DNA of 31,664 nt from NCBI GenBank assembly GCA_002394125.1, contig DGSY01000185.1, positions 1-31,664 of the forward strand, read 5' to 3'. The first letter of the stretch is position 1. Each line of letters begins with the position of its first letter. Origin of the DNA: Ruminococcus sp. UBA4350. GTDB taxonomy: Bacteria > Bacillota > Clostridia > Oscillospirales > Ruminococcaceae. Below the pieces are notes generated by a model. The model had not been told where the DNA came from and did not search any database. It saw nothing but the letters and a program-made list of their open reading frames with translations. This document shows, one piece after another, positions 9,001-17,151 of this stretch. Position numbers and translations under genes: made by a program.

Positions 9001-12000
9001 CTGACAACATCGCCGTGATGTATGAGGACTGTACATTCACCTATGCCGAGATCAACGAACGCTCTGACCGGATCGCCGCGTATATCCGCAGCATCGGACT
9101 TGGCAGGGGCGATGTGGTATCCATTCTGATTCCCAGAGGCGAATATCAGGCGATCGCATCGCTCGGCGCACTGAAGGCGGGCTGTGCCTATCAGCCGCTT
9201 GACGCGACCTACCCGCCGGAGCGCCTGAATTTCATGGTAAAGGATGCATCGGCAGGCCTGCTCATCACGAATGAAACGCTCGGTGCGCTCATCACGGATT
9301 ACGACGGCAGACGGCTGATGCTCAGCGAGATCGAGGCGCTGCCGGCGGGCAGCTCCGATGCAGAGATCTCCCCCGAAGATACATTCATCCTGCTGTATAC
9401 CTCCGGCAGCACCGGCGTGCCGAAGGGCGTCCGGCTGACGCACGGCAATCTTGTCTGCTTCATCAGCTGGTACAAACGGTTTTACGGCCTGACCGAAACG
9501 GACAGAGTCGGGCAGTATGCATCCTACGGCTTTGATGCCTGCATGATGGATATGTACCCGGCACTCACGTCCGGCGCGGCGGTCTGCATCGTGCCGGAGG
9601 AAATGCGGCTCGACCTCAATGCGATGAACGACTATTTCATTGCCCGCAGGGTCACGCTCGCATTCATGACCACACAGGTCGGCAGACAGTTTGCCGCCGA
9701 AATGGAAAATCCGTATCTGCGGGCCGTTTCTGTCGGCGGTGAAAAGCTCGCCCCGATGGATCCGCCGAAGCGCGTGAGCCTTTACAATGTCTACGGCCCG
9801 ACAGAGTGTACGATTATCAGTACCGTTTATCATATCACGAAAAGAGAGGATAATATCCCGATCGGCAAAATGCTCGACAATATGAAAGCCTATGTTCTGG
9901 ATCCGTTCGGGCATATTCTTCCGCCGGGAGCGGTCGGCGAGCTGCTGCTTGCGGGGCCGCAGATCGGTGCCGGATATCTCAACCGTCCGGAGAAAACGGC
10001 AGAGGTCTTTATTGAGAATCCCTTTGACGGCGGCGCATATGCACACGCCTATAAAACCGGTGACATTGTGCGCTTCCGCACGGACGGCGAAATCGAATTC
10101 ATCGGCCGCAGAGACGGTCAGGTCAAGATCCACGGCTTCCGTATTGAGCTGAGCGAGATCGAAGCGGTCATCCGGGAATTTGACGGGATCCGCAATGCGG
10201 CTGTTGCGGCACGCGATCTCGGCGCAGACGGAAAAGTGATCGCGGCATATTATGTCAGTGACCGGACGATTGAGCCGAAGGAGATCGCCGACTTTATCCG
10301 CAGCAAAAAGCCGCCCTATATGGTTCCCGCATCGCTGATGCAGCTTGACGCGATCCCGCTCAATCAGAACGGCAAGGTCAATCGGAAAGCGCTGCCGGAG
10401 CCTGTCATTGAAACAGCCGCGGAGGACACCGCACACATCGACAATGCCCTTGAAAAAGAGCTGAAAAAGCTGATCGGCGAAGCGATCAGCATGGAACAGC
10501 CGCCGCTGCATACGCCGCTGGAGTATCTCGGCTTCAACAGCATCAGCATGATCCGGCTTTCCACAAAGCTCGGCAAGCGCTTCGGCATCAGTATCCCGAT
10601 CAAGGAAATGAAAAATATCACGATCGCGGAGATCGCCGACCGGATCATTGAAAACTGGATGTATCAGAGCGGGAATACGCAGCCCGATGCCGCTGCCGTT
10701 CCCGAAGAACAGCGCGCCGAACTCAGCGCCGCGCAGAAAGGCGTTTATATCGAATGCGTGCGGGAGCCCGAAAAGACAAGCTACAACATCCCGTCTGTCA
10801 TCACCTTTGACAAGGCGATGGATACCGGACGGCTCTGTGCTGCCGTAAAGCGCGTTCTGGAAGCGCATCCCTCGCTGTTCGTGCATTTTGAGCTCACGGA
10901 CGGAAAGGTCATGGCTGTCCGCGATGCAGTGAATGTGCCGGACATTCCGGTCATAGAGATCAGCGAGGATGCATTGCAGGCGATGATCTCCGATTCGGTC
11001 GTGCCGTTCCTGACGGACAAGGGGCCGCTGTTCCGCATGGCGATCGTCAGAACGCCGGAGGCCGTCCGTCTGCTCTGTGATTTCCACCATCTCGTATTCG
11101 ACGGTTTTTCGATGAATCTGTTCCTCAATGATCTCGGCAAAGCGCTGCGGGACGGCGCGGTCGAGACAGAGGGCGCATCCTATTTTGCATATGTGCGTGA
11201 ACAGACCGCGCTGCTTTCGGGTGATGCAGGCAAGGAATATGCAGAATATTTTGCAGAGCTGCTCGGTGATTTTGAATCCGTGACAGAGCTGCCCGCCGAT
11301 CTGAAATCCGGCGGCGCTGCCGGCCGCGGAAAGAAAATCTATCATGCAGTTGATGACGCAGCCGTCCGGAAAGCCTGTGCGCGGACGGGCGTTCCCGAAG
11401 CGGGATTCTTCCTTGCAGTGCTGGATTATACGCTCGCAAGAATGACTGTCTCGGACAGCGTGTATATTTCGACGATCTCCAGCGGCAGATCGGACATCCG
11501 CTTTGCCGATACCTACGGAATGTTTGTCAATACGATCCCGCTGGCAGCGAAGCTCTCCGACGGCAGCACTGACGAATTCATCAAAACGGTCGCCGCCGGA
11601 CTTGACAGAGCCGTCGCACACGAAAACTATCCCTTTGCGGAGATCGCTGCAAAATGGGGCTATTCGGTCGGCGTGATGTATGAATATCAGAGAGGCATCG
11701 TCGATCTGCCGGAGATTCCCATGCTCCGCTCCGTCGGCGGGATCGCATCCGGAACAGCCAAATTCGGTATTGCTGTCCGGATCATTGACAGGGACGGCTC
11801 GGCCGCGATCGAGGTCGAATACAATGATGCCGTCTATTCCGAAAAGGCCGCTGCGGAATTCATCCGCTCTCTGGCGATCGTCACGGAGCAGTTTGCGGCG
11901 CAGGGTCTCCAAAAGCTCCGCAGAATCTCGCTGCTTGATGATGCGCGAATCAGACAGCTCGATATATTCCGTTCGCGTGAAATCAAGCCGGATATCCCTG

Positions 12001-14963
12001 CAAATATCCTTTTCCATTCCGGCATGGAAAAGCAGGCTGCCGAAAAGCCCGATCATACTGCGATCATCGCAGCGGACGGTCAGTTCACATACAGACAGCT
12101 GGACGAGAATGCGAACCGCGCTGCCAATGCACTGATAAAGCTTGGTGTCAGAAAGGGCGACAGGGTCGTTCTGCTCCTGCCGCGGACAGCGAAGATGTTC
12201 TTCTCGCTGTTCGGCGTTCTCAAGGCGGGCGCTGCATATATCCCCTGCGATCCGAATTATCCGGCCGATCGGATCCGTCATATCATTGACGATTCCGGTG
12301 CAGAGGTCATTATCACGACCGCAGACAGGCTTGACAAATTCGCATCACGGACAGCGATCAGCGCAGAGCAGCTGCTTGCCGAAACGAATACTGCAAAGCC
12401 GGATGTCGCGGTCTCGCAGGATGACCTCGCCTATCTGATCTACACCTCCGGCTCGACCGGAAAGCCGAAGGGCGTTATGCTGCGGCACCGCGGCGCTGTG
12501 AACTATGTGACAAATACGCCCGGCAATATTCTCATCAACGGCATGACGGAAAAGGGCCATGTTCTGACGGCGATCACGACATTCTCATTCGACTTCTCGG
12601 TGAAGGAATGGGCGGCTCCCCTGTTCAACGGACTGACACTTTCGGTCGCTGCAGACGATGAGGTCAATGATGCCGCAAAGCTCGCTGAAAGAATCCGCAA
12701 AACGCATACGGATGTATTCGGCGCAACGCCCTCCCGCCTGCTGACGCTGCTCAGCTCCCCAGATTTCCAGACGGCATTTGAAAGCTGTCAGGTTGTCATC
12801 TGCGGCGGAGAAAAATATCCTGAGCAGCTGCTTGCGCGGCTGAAACAGGACCATCCCGAACGGCTGATTTTCAATACCTACGGCCCGACGGAGGTAACAG
12901 TCTCCAGCAACACGGCGGAGCTTTCCGGACAGGACACGGTCAATGCAGGCCGTCCGCTGCCGGGCGTGACTGAGTATATCGTCGATCCGGACGGCAATGA
13001 GCTTCCTGCCGGCGCAATCGGTGAGCTGTATATCGGCGGAATCGGCGTCGCGGCGGGCTATCAGAATCTGCCTGAAATGACTGCGGAGAAATTCATCGAA
13101 TATCAGGGGCAGCGTATCTACAAATCCGGCGACTATGCGAAATGGACAGCGGAAGGCTATGTGGAGATCCTCGGCCGCAAGGACAATCAGATCAAGCTGA
13201 GAGGTCTGCGCATTGAGCTGGACGAGGTCGATGCGGTACTGGGCGCTGTTGAGGGCATCCGCCGCACTGCGGTCAAGATCGCGAAGATCAACGGCATCGA
13301 GCATCTCTGCGCATGGTTCACCGCCGACCGTCAGATGGATATCGGCGCACTCAAAACGCAGCTTGGCAAAACACTGACCGGTTATATGGTTCCGACTGCG
13401 TATATGCAGCTGGAGGAAATGCCTGTCACGCCGAACGGCAAGCTCGATCTCAAGAATCTGCCGGAGCCTTCACTCTATCGCGCTGACAAGGGCGCTGCGG
13501 CGGAAACACAGGCGGAAAAGGATTTCTGCCGGATCTTCTCCGAGCTGCTTCATGCGCCGGATGTCGGTGCGGAGGAAAACTTCTTCGAGCTCGGCGGAAC
13601 CTCACTGCTCGTGACAAATGTTGTGATCGAAGCGGGCAGACTCGGTTACAAACTCTCATTCAGCGATGTATTTGACCGTCCGACGCCGCGCAAACTGGCC
13701 GAAGCAGCCGGAGACAGAACAGAACCCGCTGACGATGACATTGATGCTGCGGTCATCGCATATGACTATGCCGCGATCAACGATCTGCTTGAAAAGAATA
13801 CGCTTGCGGCATTCAAAAGCGGAACCTGCCACAGTCTAGGAAATGTCCTGCTGACCGGTGCGACCGGCTATCTCGGCATCCATATTCTCCATGAGCTGAT
13901 CGAAACGCTGGACGCAGACGCGAAGATCTACTGTATGCTGCGCAGCGGCAAAGAGAATCCGGCAGATATCCGTCTGCTGTCCCTGTATTTCTATTATTTC
14001 GACACTTATATCTCTGACCTGATCGGCAGCAGGATCATCATCTGCGAGGGCGATGTGACCGATCAGGAGAAGCTCGCGGAGCTGGAGCAGTATCCGATCG
14101 ACACGGTCATCAACTGCGCCGCAGTTGTCAAGCATTTCTCGGCGGGAACGATCATTGAGGATGTCAATCTCGGCGGTGCGGAAAACCTCATCGCATTCTG
14201 CCTGAAAACAGGCGCCGCACTGATCCAGACCTCGACCATGAGCGTCGTCAGCGCAGCGTATAAGGACAGCATTCCGGCGGGCTTCCTGCCCGATGAGCGT
14301 TCGCTGTATTTCAATCAGCTGCTCGATAATAAGTATGTGCATTCCAAATTCTTAGCGGAGCGTGCCGTCATGGAAGCCGCCGCAAAGAAAGGACTGCGCG
14401 GAAAGATCATGCGTCTCGGCAATCTCGCGGCACGCAGCGCCGACGGCGAATTTCAGGTGAATTCCGGCACGAATTCCGCAATGGGCAGACTCAGAGCCTT
14501 TGCAATGCTTGGCTGTGCTTCATACGGACAGCTGGAAAACACAATGGAATTCTCCCCGATCGACGCAGTTGCAAAGGCGATCGTTCTGCTGTCAGGAACA
14601 CCCGATGACTGCACGGTTTTCCATGTTTTCAACGATCAGCGAATCACGCTCGGCCGCATTTTCAGCGAAATGTCTGTCTGCGGATATCCGGTCGAATTCG
14701 TCGAAGCAGAGCAATTTGCAAATGCCTTCACAGAAGCAAAGAACGACCCGAAACGCTCGAAATGGCTCACAAGCATCATGGCATATATGGAGCCGGAGGG
14801 CGGACGCGAGACCGTCAGACTGACAAGACAGTGCGGCTACACATTGCAGGTGCTTTACCGTCTCGGCTTCAGCTGGCCGTTCACCACATGGGATTATATC
14901 GCAAAATTCGTTTCCGTTCTGACCGGCTCGGGATTCTTTGATGAGGAGACGATCGAACTGTAA
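6021..14963 (+). CDS. Trimodular non-ribosomal peptide synthetase, A-T-C-A-T-C-A-T-R
   Basis: 2980 residues. Domains in order: A1 ~10-470 (LLYTSGSTGMPKG from ~135), T1 with phosphopantetheine Ser504 (MGGDSI), C2 ~550-985 (HHIIFDG from 676), A2 ~1000-1450 (core from 1124), T2 Ser1507 (LGFNSI), C3 ~1565-1990 (HHLVFDG from 1689), A3 ~2005-2480 (core from 2139), T3 Ser2528 (LGGTSL), and an NAD(P)H thioester reductase ~2605-2980 (GATGYLG from 2613; YVHSK, Tyr2772/Lys2776). All catalytic motifs look intact. There is no thioesterase or epimerase, so release should be reductive, giving an aldehyde or alcohol. A1 has no Asp at the alpha-amino-binding position and ends its A5 region in YGMSE, more like acyl or aryl acid ligases. 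AAGGAG lies 7 nt before the ATG; translation is coupled to the MATE gene before it and to the PPTase after it. Confidence 0.95.
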   Translation: MAEYVKLLYEAAEKYADNIAITDRKGTRSSDYKTFGKLMRQTAAWIHEKRLEKRSFIPVRFVSSLEYAAAVCGVWLSGHTAVPLGADFPEERVKYICMNCEAPFVIDDSVIDEIRAAEPVDNAVFPETAEDDTAFLLYTSGSTGMPKGILHTFAGLLANRNLGKAEVYSQGQKWALGAPMYFVASAAVYKVLTHGGEVHLLDKEIMHDVGKLEQYFAEQKITVGFISPSLLANFHSRSDALKIVMTGSERLTGQCSREGYQLLNNYGMSETMGTICNFPVDKPYETTPVGVPSESIEWALLDDAGNPAADGAEGELCVRGAFTSGYFKDPEATAKLFRGGWLHTGDIMKKLPDGNLVYINRKDWMVKINGQRVEPGEIENIMMKIEGIDKAVVRAVKGAENRVFLCAYFTGDALPDSEITEKLSEKIASYMIPSFFLHMDKFPLNQNGKIDRRNLPVPDISSKRAAYVPPQNETEAMLCRAFEIALGAEQVGTDDDFFAMGGDSIRVMKLATACPELPLTSKMIYALKTPRAIAAELAKSADVRVRVKKQEYPLSSAQLGIYIESMNRDGEALYNNPILLKLGKKIDPEKLRAACEAAIEAHPFIKMRLKTDENGDPVQMRCDDEPCALTVEKISEAELLKIAPTLMQPFRLLRDRLYRIRIFVTEEGTYLFMDLHHIIFDGSSFLVLMKDIERAYLGGTPERENYSGFEIAEDEAERRAEEYEDAKKWYLDIFGGIEADSMPVPDRHEEKPSFGAAETDLLLEAGQVGALCSRYGVTENVFATAAFGVCLALYAGMTESLFTTIYNGRDSLRTARSVAMLVRTLPVYSRFEKEQDVRSYLTAQKEQLLGCMNNDIYPFSDLAADTGISGDILFAYQGDLLDTGGFAGEPVQQIPIMENATGEQFAVQMYKKGGIYNVRAEYRSDLYSEEFVRIFLRSFENVLRKMLSAEKMSEISAASYKELETLRKWNMTEKEYDRTQTVVSLFRSAAESYPDNIAVMYEDCTFTYAEINERSDRIAAYIRSIGLGRGDVVSILIPRGEYQAIASLGALKAGCAYQPLDATYPPERLNFMVKDASAGLLITNETLGALITDYDGRRLMLSEIEALPAGSSDAEISPEDTFILLYTSGSTGVPKGVRLTHGNLVCFISWYKRFYGLTETDRVGQYASYGFDACMMDMYPALTSGAAVCIVPEEMRLDLNAMNDYFIARRVTLAFMTTQVGRQFAAEMENPYLRAVSVGGEKLAPMDPPKRVSLYNVYGPTECTIISTVYHITKREDNIPIGKMLDNMKAYVLDPFGHILPPGAVGELLLAGPQIGAGYLNRPEKTAEVFIENPFDGGAYAHAYKTGDIVRFRTDGEIEFIGRRDGQVKIHGFRIELSEIEAVIREFDGIRNAAVAARDLGADGKVIAAYYVSDRTIEPKEIADFIRSKKPPYMVPASLMQLDAIPLNQNGKVNRKALPEPVIETAAEDTAHIDNALEKELKKLIGEAISMEQPPLHTPLEYLGFNSISMIRLSTKLGKRFGISIPIKEMKNITIAEIADRIIENWMYQSGNTQPDAAAVPEEQRAELSAAQKGVYIECVREPEKTSYNIPSVITFDKAMDTGRLCAAVKRVLEAHPSLFVHFELTDGKVMAVRDAVNVPDIPVIEISEDALQAMISDSVVPFLTDKGPLFRMAIVRTPEAVRLLCDFHHLVFDGFSMNLFLNDLGKALRDGAVETEGASYFAYVREQTALLSGDAGKEYAEYFAELLGDFESVTELPADLKSGGAAGRGKKIYHAVDDAAVRKACARTGVPEAGFFLAVLDYTLARMTVSDSVYISTISSGRSDIRFADTYGMFVNTIPLAAKLSDGSTDEFIKTVAAGLDRAVAHENYPFAEIAAKWGYSVGVMYEYQRGIVDLPEIPMLRSVGGIASGTAKFGIAVRIIDRDGSAAIEVEYNDAVYSEKAAAEFIRSLAIVTEQFAAQGLQKLRRISLLDDARIRQLDIFRSREIKPDIPANILFHSGMEKQAAEKPDHTAIIAADGQFTYRQLDENANRAANALIKLGVRKGDRVVLLLPRTAKMFFSLFGVLKAGAAYIPCDPNYPADRIRHIIDDSGAEVIITTADRLDKFASRTAISAEQLLAETNTAKPDVAVSQDDLAYLIYTSGSTGKPKGVMLRHRGAVNYVTNTPGNILINGMTEKGHVLTAITTFSFDFSVKEWAAPLFNGLTLSVAADDEVNDAAKLAERIRKTHTDVFGATPSRLLTLLSSPDFQTAFESCQVVICGGEKYPEQLLARLKQDHPERLIFNTYGPTEVTVSSNTAELSGQDTVNAGRPLPGVTEYIVDPDGNELPAGAIGELYIGGIGVAAGYQNLPEMTAEKFIEYQGQRIYKSGDYAKWTAEGYVEILGRKDNQIKLRGLRIELDEVDAVLGAVEGIRRTAVKIAKINGIEHLCAWFTADRQMDIGALKTQLGKTLTGYMVPTAYMQLEEMPVTPNGKLDLKNLPEPSLYRADKGAAAETQAEKDFCRIFSELLHAPDVGAEENFFELGGTSLLVTNVVIEAGRLGYKLSFSDVFDRPTPRKLAEAAGDRTEPADDDIDAAVIAYDYAAINDLLEKNTLAAFKSGTCHSLGNVLLTGATGYLGIHILHELIETLDADAKIYCMLRSGKENPADIRLLSLYFYYFDTYISDLIGSRIIICEGDVTDQEKLAELEQYPIDTVINCAAVVKHFSAGTIIEDVNLGGAENLIAFCLKTGAALIQTSTMSVVSAAYKDSIPAGFLPDERSLYFNQLLDNKYVHSKFLAERAVMEAAAKKGLRGKIMRLGNLAARSADGEFQVNSGTNSAMGRLRAFAMLGCASYGQLENTMEFSPIDAVAKAIVLLSGTPDDCTVFHVFNDQRITLGRIFSEMSVCGYPVEFVEAEQFANAFTEAKNDPKRSKWLTSIMAYMEPEGGRETVRLTRQCGYTLQVLYRLGFSWPFTTWDYIAKFVSVLTGSGFFDEETIEL

Positions 14964-15634
14964 TGGAAATACTGATCGCAGATGACAGGAAGCTTCCGCT
15001 CGCGGAAAGCTATCAGACAATACTCGCAGCTCTGCCCGAGGAAGAAAGGCTTCGGGCAGAGAAGTATTATCGGCAGGCGGACCGGCTTCGCTGTGCCGCC
15101 GGTGCCTTTCTGATCCGGCAGTGCGTGAAGAATGCCTGCGGAATAAATGCACGGTTTACGATCGCAAGATCCGAGCACGGAAAGCCATATGTCAGGGAAT
15201 ATCCGGCGCTCCATTTCTCACTGTCTCACAGCGGCAATATGATCGTCTATGCACAGGCGGACTGTGCGGCAGGCGTGGATGCTGAAAAAATCTCAGCCGT
15301 AAGGCTGTCCGATTATGATGCATTTCTCAGCGACGCTGAACTGCTGCGGCTCAGAAACGAAAAAAGTCCGGATGCGGAGTTTTTCCGCATCTGGACTGTA
15401 AAAGAAGCGTTTGCCAAAAAAACAGGGCTCGGCCTCCCGCTTTATGACCGGGATGCACCCGCATTCGACTATGACCGCGGACGCGCTGCTTTGCACGGGC
15501 AAACCTCATATTTCAGGACATTCCGCCTCGACGGACATATCATCAGCATCTGTGCCGACAGCGAAATTCCGGATATCCGGCCGCATTTTATCACAAAAGC
15601 TGAATGGGCAGAAATGCTGACGGAATCAATATGA
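14963..15634 (+). CDS. Sfp-type 4'-phosphopantetheinyl transferase
   Basis: 223 residues. It transfers the phosphopantetheine arm of coenzyme A to the serine of carrier domains, here most likely the three T domains of the NRPS. Visible family motifs are HFSLSHSG (84-91), GVDAEKI (104-110; Asp106 and Glu108 as Mg ligands) and FRIWTVKEAFAKKTG (141-155; Trp144, Lys147, Glu148, Lys152). The length fits the family. Its ATG shares one base with the NRPS stop (TAATG), so translation is coupled. No hairpin terminator lies between its stop and the convergent STAS gene 30 nt on. Confidence 0.92.
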   Translation: MEILIADDRKLPLAESYQTILAALPEEERLRAEKYYRQADRLRCAAGAFLIRQCVKNACGINARFTIARSEHGKPYVREYPALHFSLSHSGNMIVYAQADCAAGVDAEKISAVRLSDYDAFLSDAELLRLRNEKSPDAEFFRIWTVKEAFAKKTGLGLPLYDRDAPAFDYDRGRAALHGQTSYFRTFRLDGHIISICADSEIPDIRPHFITKAEWAEMLTESI

Positions 15635-15664
15635 AGTATGTAGGGAATCTGCGATATAGCACAA

Positions 15665-15976
15665 TCACAGCAGATAGTTTGTCAGATTGCCGAGCGTAAG
15701 GATTTCGCGGATAGTCGGCCGGACATTGATGATCGTCATGCGCCGATCCCTGAACTGCTTATGGAGAGAAACAAGCATACGGATGCCTGCCGAGGAAATG
15801 TACTCCAGCTTGACGAGATCGAGAACCAGCTCCGACTGATCCTGCATTTCTTCGGCGATCATCTTCTCCGCAGTGAGCGTAGTAATCTTATCGAGTCTGC
15901 CCTCAAGCGTCACTGTCAGTACGCCGTTTTCCTTGTTCATGCTGATCGCAAATGCATTCATATTGTTATTTTTCAT
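15665..15976 (-). CDS. STAS-domain anti-sigma factor antagonist-like protein
   Basis: 103 residues, a single STAS domain of the SpoIIAA/RsbV kind. The motif LEYISSAGIRML (57-68) holds Ser62 at the position that anti-sigma kinases phosphorylate; the usual preceding Asp is a Ser. In partner-switching systems the unphosphorylated STAS protein binds the kinase and frees its target. AAGGAGC lies 7 nt before the ATG. The gene faces the NRPS operon tail to tail, with only 30 nt and no terminator between. The nearest kinase-like domain in the window is the C-terminus of the MATE protein at the head of that operon, so a functional pair is likely but unproven. Confidence 0.88.
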   Translation of the reverse strand: MKNNNMNAFAISMNKENGVLTVTLEGRLDKITTLTAEKMIAEEMQDQSELVLDLVKLEYISSAGIRMLVSLHKQFRDRRMTIINVRPTIREILTLGNLTNYLL

Positions 15977-16026
15977 ATTAATCGCTCCTTTACTGTTATA
16001 TCATTATTAGCTTATCATCTTTCGAC

Positions 16027-16048
16027 GTTGTTATTATAACATAACAAC
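16027..16048. promoter_or_regulatory. Inverted repeat upstream of the STAS gene
   Basis: GTTGTTAT-n6-ATAACAAC is a perfect 8-bp inverted repeat about 50 nt upstream of the STAS start. A minus-strand TATAAT (16038-16033) lies inside it. No -35 is visible at the right distance, so this may be an operator over a weak or activated promoter. Confidence 0.4.
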
Positions 16049-16240
16049 CATAATGATACTTAGACAAACTGTAAAAAAATAGTAAACTTTATATGAACAG
16101 CAAGTCATATCAGAAAATATTCAGTTGTTCGCCTGATTATTTGCTTCAATTCCTGTCAGTGCCGCATCATCTGACACTTTTCAGCGCATGATTACAGTGC
16201 ATCTGAATCATGTCAAATCTATTTTCAGGGAGTTATCCGC
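16049..16240. other. Divergent intergenic region between STAS and rhodanese genes
   Basis: AT-rich non-coding DNA. A short inverted repeat TGTCAG-n11-CTGACA lies at 16154-16176. AGGGAG at 16227-16232 is the ribosome binding site of the next gene. No convincing -35/-10 pair was found for that gene. Confidence 0.4.
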
Positions 16241-17074
16241 ATGAAAAAAATCATTTTATGTTTTCTCACCGCATTCACGCTCTGCTCCGCCGCCTGCGGA
16301 ACGGATTCCGCCGGCATACCTGCCGCAGACAGCAGCATACCGGCAGAATCATCATCCGCTGCGCCGCAGGGTACCTATCAGCAGATCACACAGGACAGGG
16401 CTAAGGAAATGATGCAGCAAAACGACGGCCATGTCATCGTGGATGTGCGGCGGCAGGACGAATACGACAGCGGTCATATCCCCGGTGCGATCCTGCTGCC
16501 GAATGAGTCGATCGGAACGGAGCGTCCTGCGGCGCTGCCCGACCCCGAACAAATCATTCTCGTGTATTGCAGGAGCGGACGCCGCAGCAAGGAAGCATCC
16601 CAGAAGCTCGCGGATATGGGCTATACTAATATCTATGAATTCGGCGGCATCATCGACTGGACGGGCGAGATCGTCACGGATGCCGCGCCAGAGGATTCCG
16701 GCACAGATGACGCCGGAGATTCGGAAACGGAGGAGAATGAAATGAAACTGATGATCGGTGACAAAGAGGTTCCCGTGACATGGGAGCAGAACAGCGCGGC
16801 AGAAGATCTGCGGGCATTGCTGCCGCTGACCGTCGATATGTCGATGTACGGCGGCTTTGAGCAGGTCGGCCCGATCGGTCAGCGCATCAGCCGGAGCGAC
16901 CGGCAGATCACGACGGAGCCGGGCGATATTGTGCTGTATTCCGGCGATCAGATCGTCGTTTTCTACGGCTCAAATACATGGAGCTATACAAAGCTCGGAC
17001 ATATCGCGCTCTCCGAAAGCGAGCTGACAGCGCTGCTCGGAAACGGGGATGTCCGGATCACGTTCAGCCAATAA
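16241..17074 (+). CDS. Lipoprotein with rhodanese domain fused to a cyclophilin-like domain
   Basis: 277 residues. An N-terminal lipoprotein signal ends in SAAC (lipobox Cys19), so it should be anchored on the outer face of the membrane. A Ser/Ala-rich linker leads to a rhodanese domain (~47-145) with HVIVDVR, SGHIPGAI and the active-site loop YCRSGRRS (Cys110). That cysteine carries sulfur in active rhodaneses. After an acidic linker, residues ~168-277 match the cyclophilin-like fold family found in small bacterial proteins (MKLMIGDKEVPVTW, GDIVLYSGDQIVVFYG, WSYTKLGHI). The start is supported by AGGGAG 8 nt upstream. An ATG at the head of the second domain is in frame, but nothing separates the two domains. 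Its role is unknown; redox or sulfur handling outside the cell is an inference. Confidence 0.82.
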   Translation: MKKIILCFLTAFTLCSAACGTDSAGIPAADSSIPAESSSAAPQGTYQQITQDRAKEMMQQNDGHVIVDVRRQDEYDSGHIPGAILLPNESIGTERPAALPDPEQIILVYCRSGRRSKEASQKLADMGYTNIYEFGGIIDWTGEIVTDAAPEDSGTDDAGDSETEENEMKLMIGDKEVPVTWEQNSAAEDLRALLPLTVDMSMYGGFEQVGPIGQRISRSDRQITTEPGDIVLYSGDQIVVFYGSNTWSYTKLGHIALSESELTALLGNGDVRITFSQ

Positions 17075-17083
17075 AAGCGAAAG

Positions 17084-17112
17084 TGCCTGCCGGTCAGCGG
17101 CAGGCATTTTTT
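17084..17112 (+). terminator. Intrinsic terminator after the rhodanese lipoprotein gene
   Basis: TGCCTGCCG / CGGCAGGCA form a perfect 9-bp GC-rich stem with a GTCAG loop followed by six Ts, 9 nt after the stop codon. On the opposite strand the hairpin is followed by CTTTCGCTTTT, so it may also help end the convergent LRR gene. Confidence 0.88.
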
Positions 17113-17151
17113 ATGTATGCGCAAAAAAGGATGCTCTCAGGCAAGCGCTTT

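Noticed and set aside
8886..12281. 1131-codon open frame on the minus strand inside the NRPS
   Set aside because: It is a shadow caused by GC-rich codon bias; the NRPS motifs on the plus strand run through it without a break.
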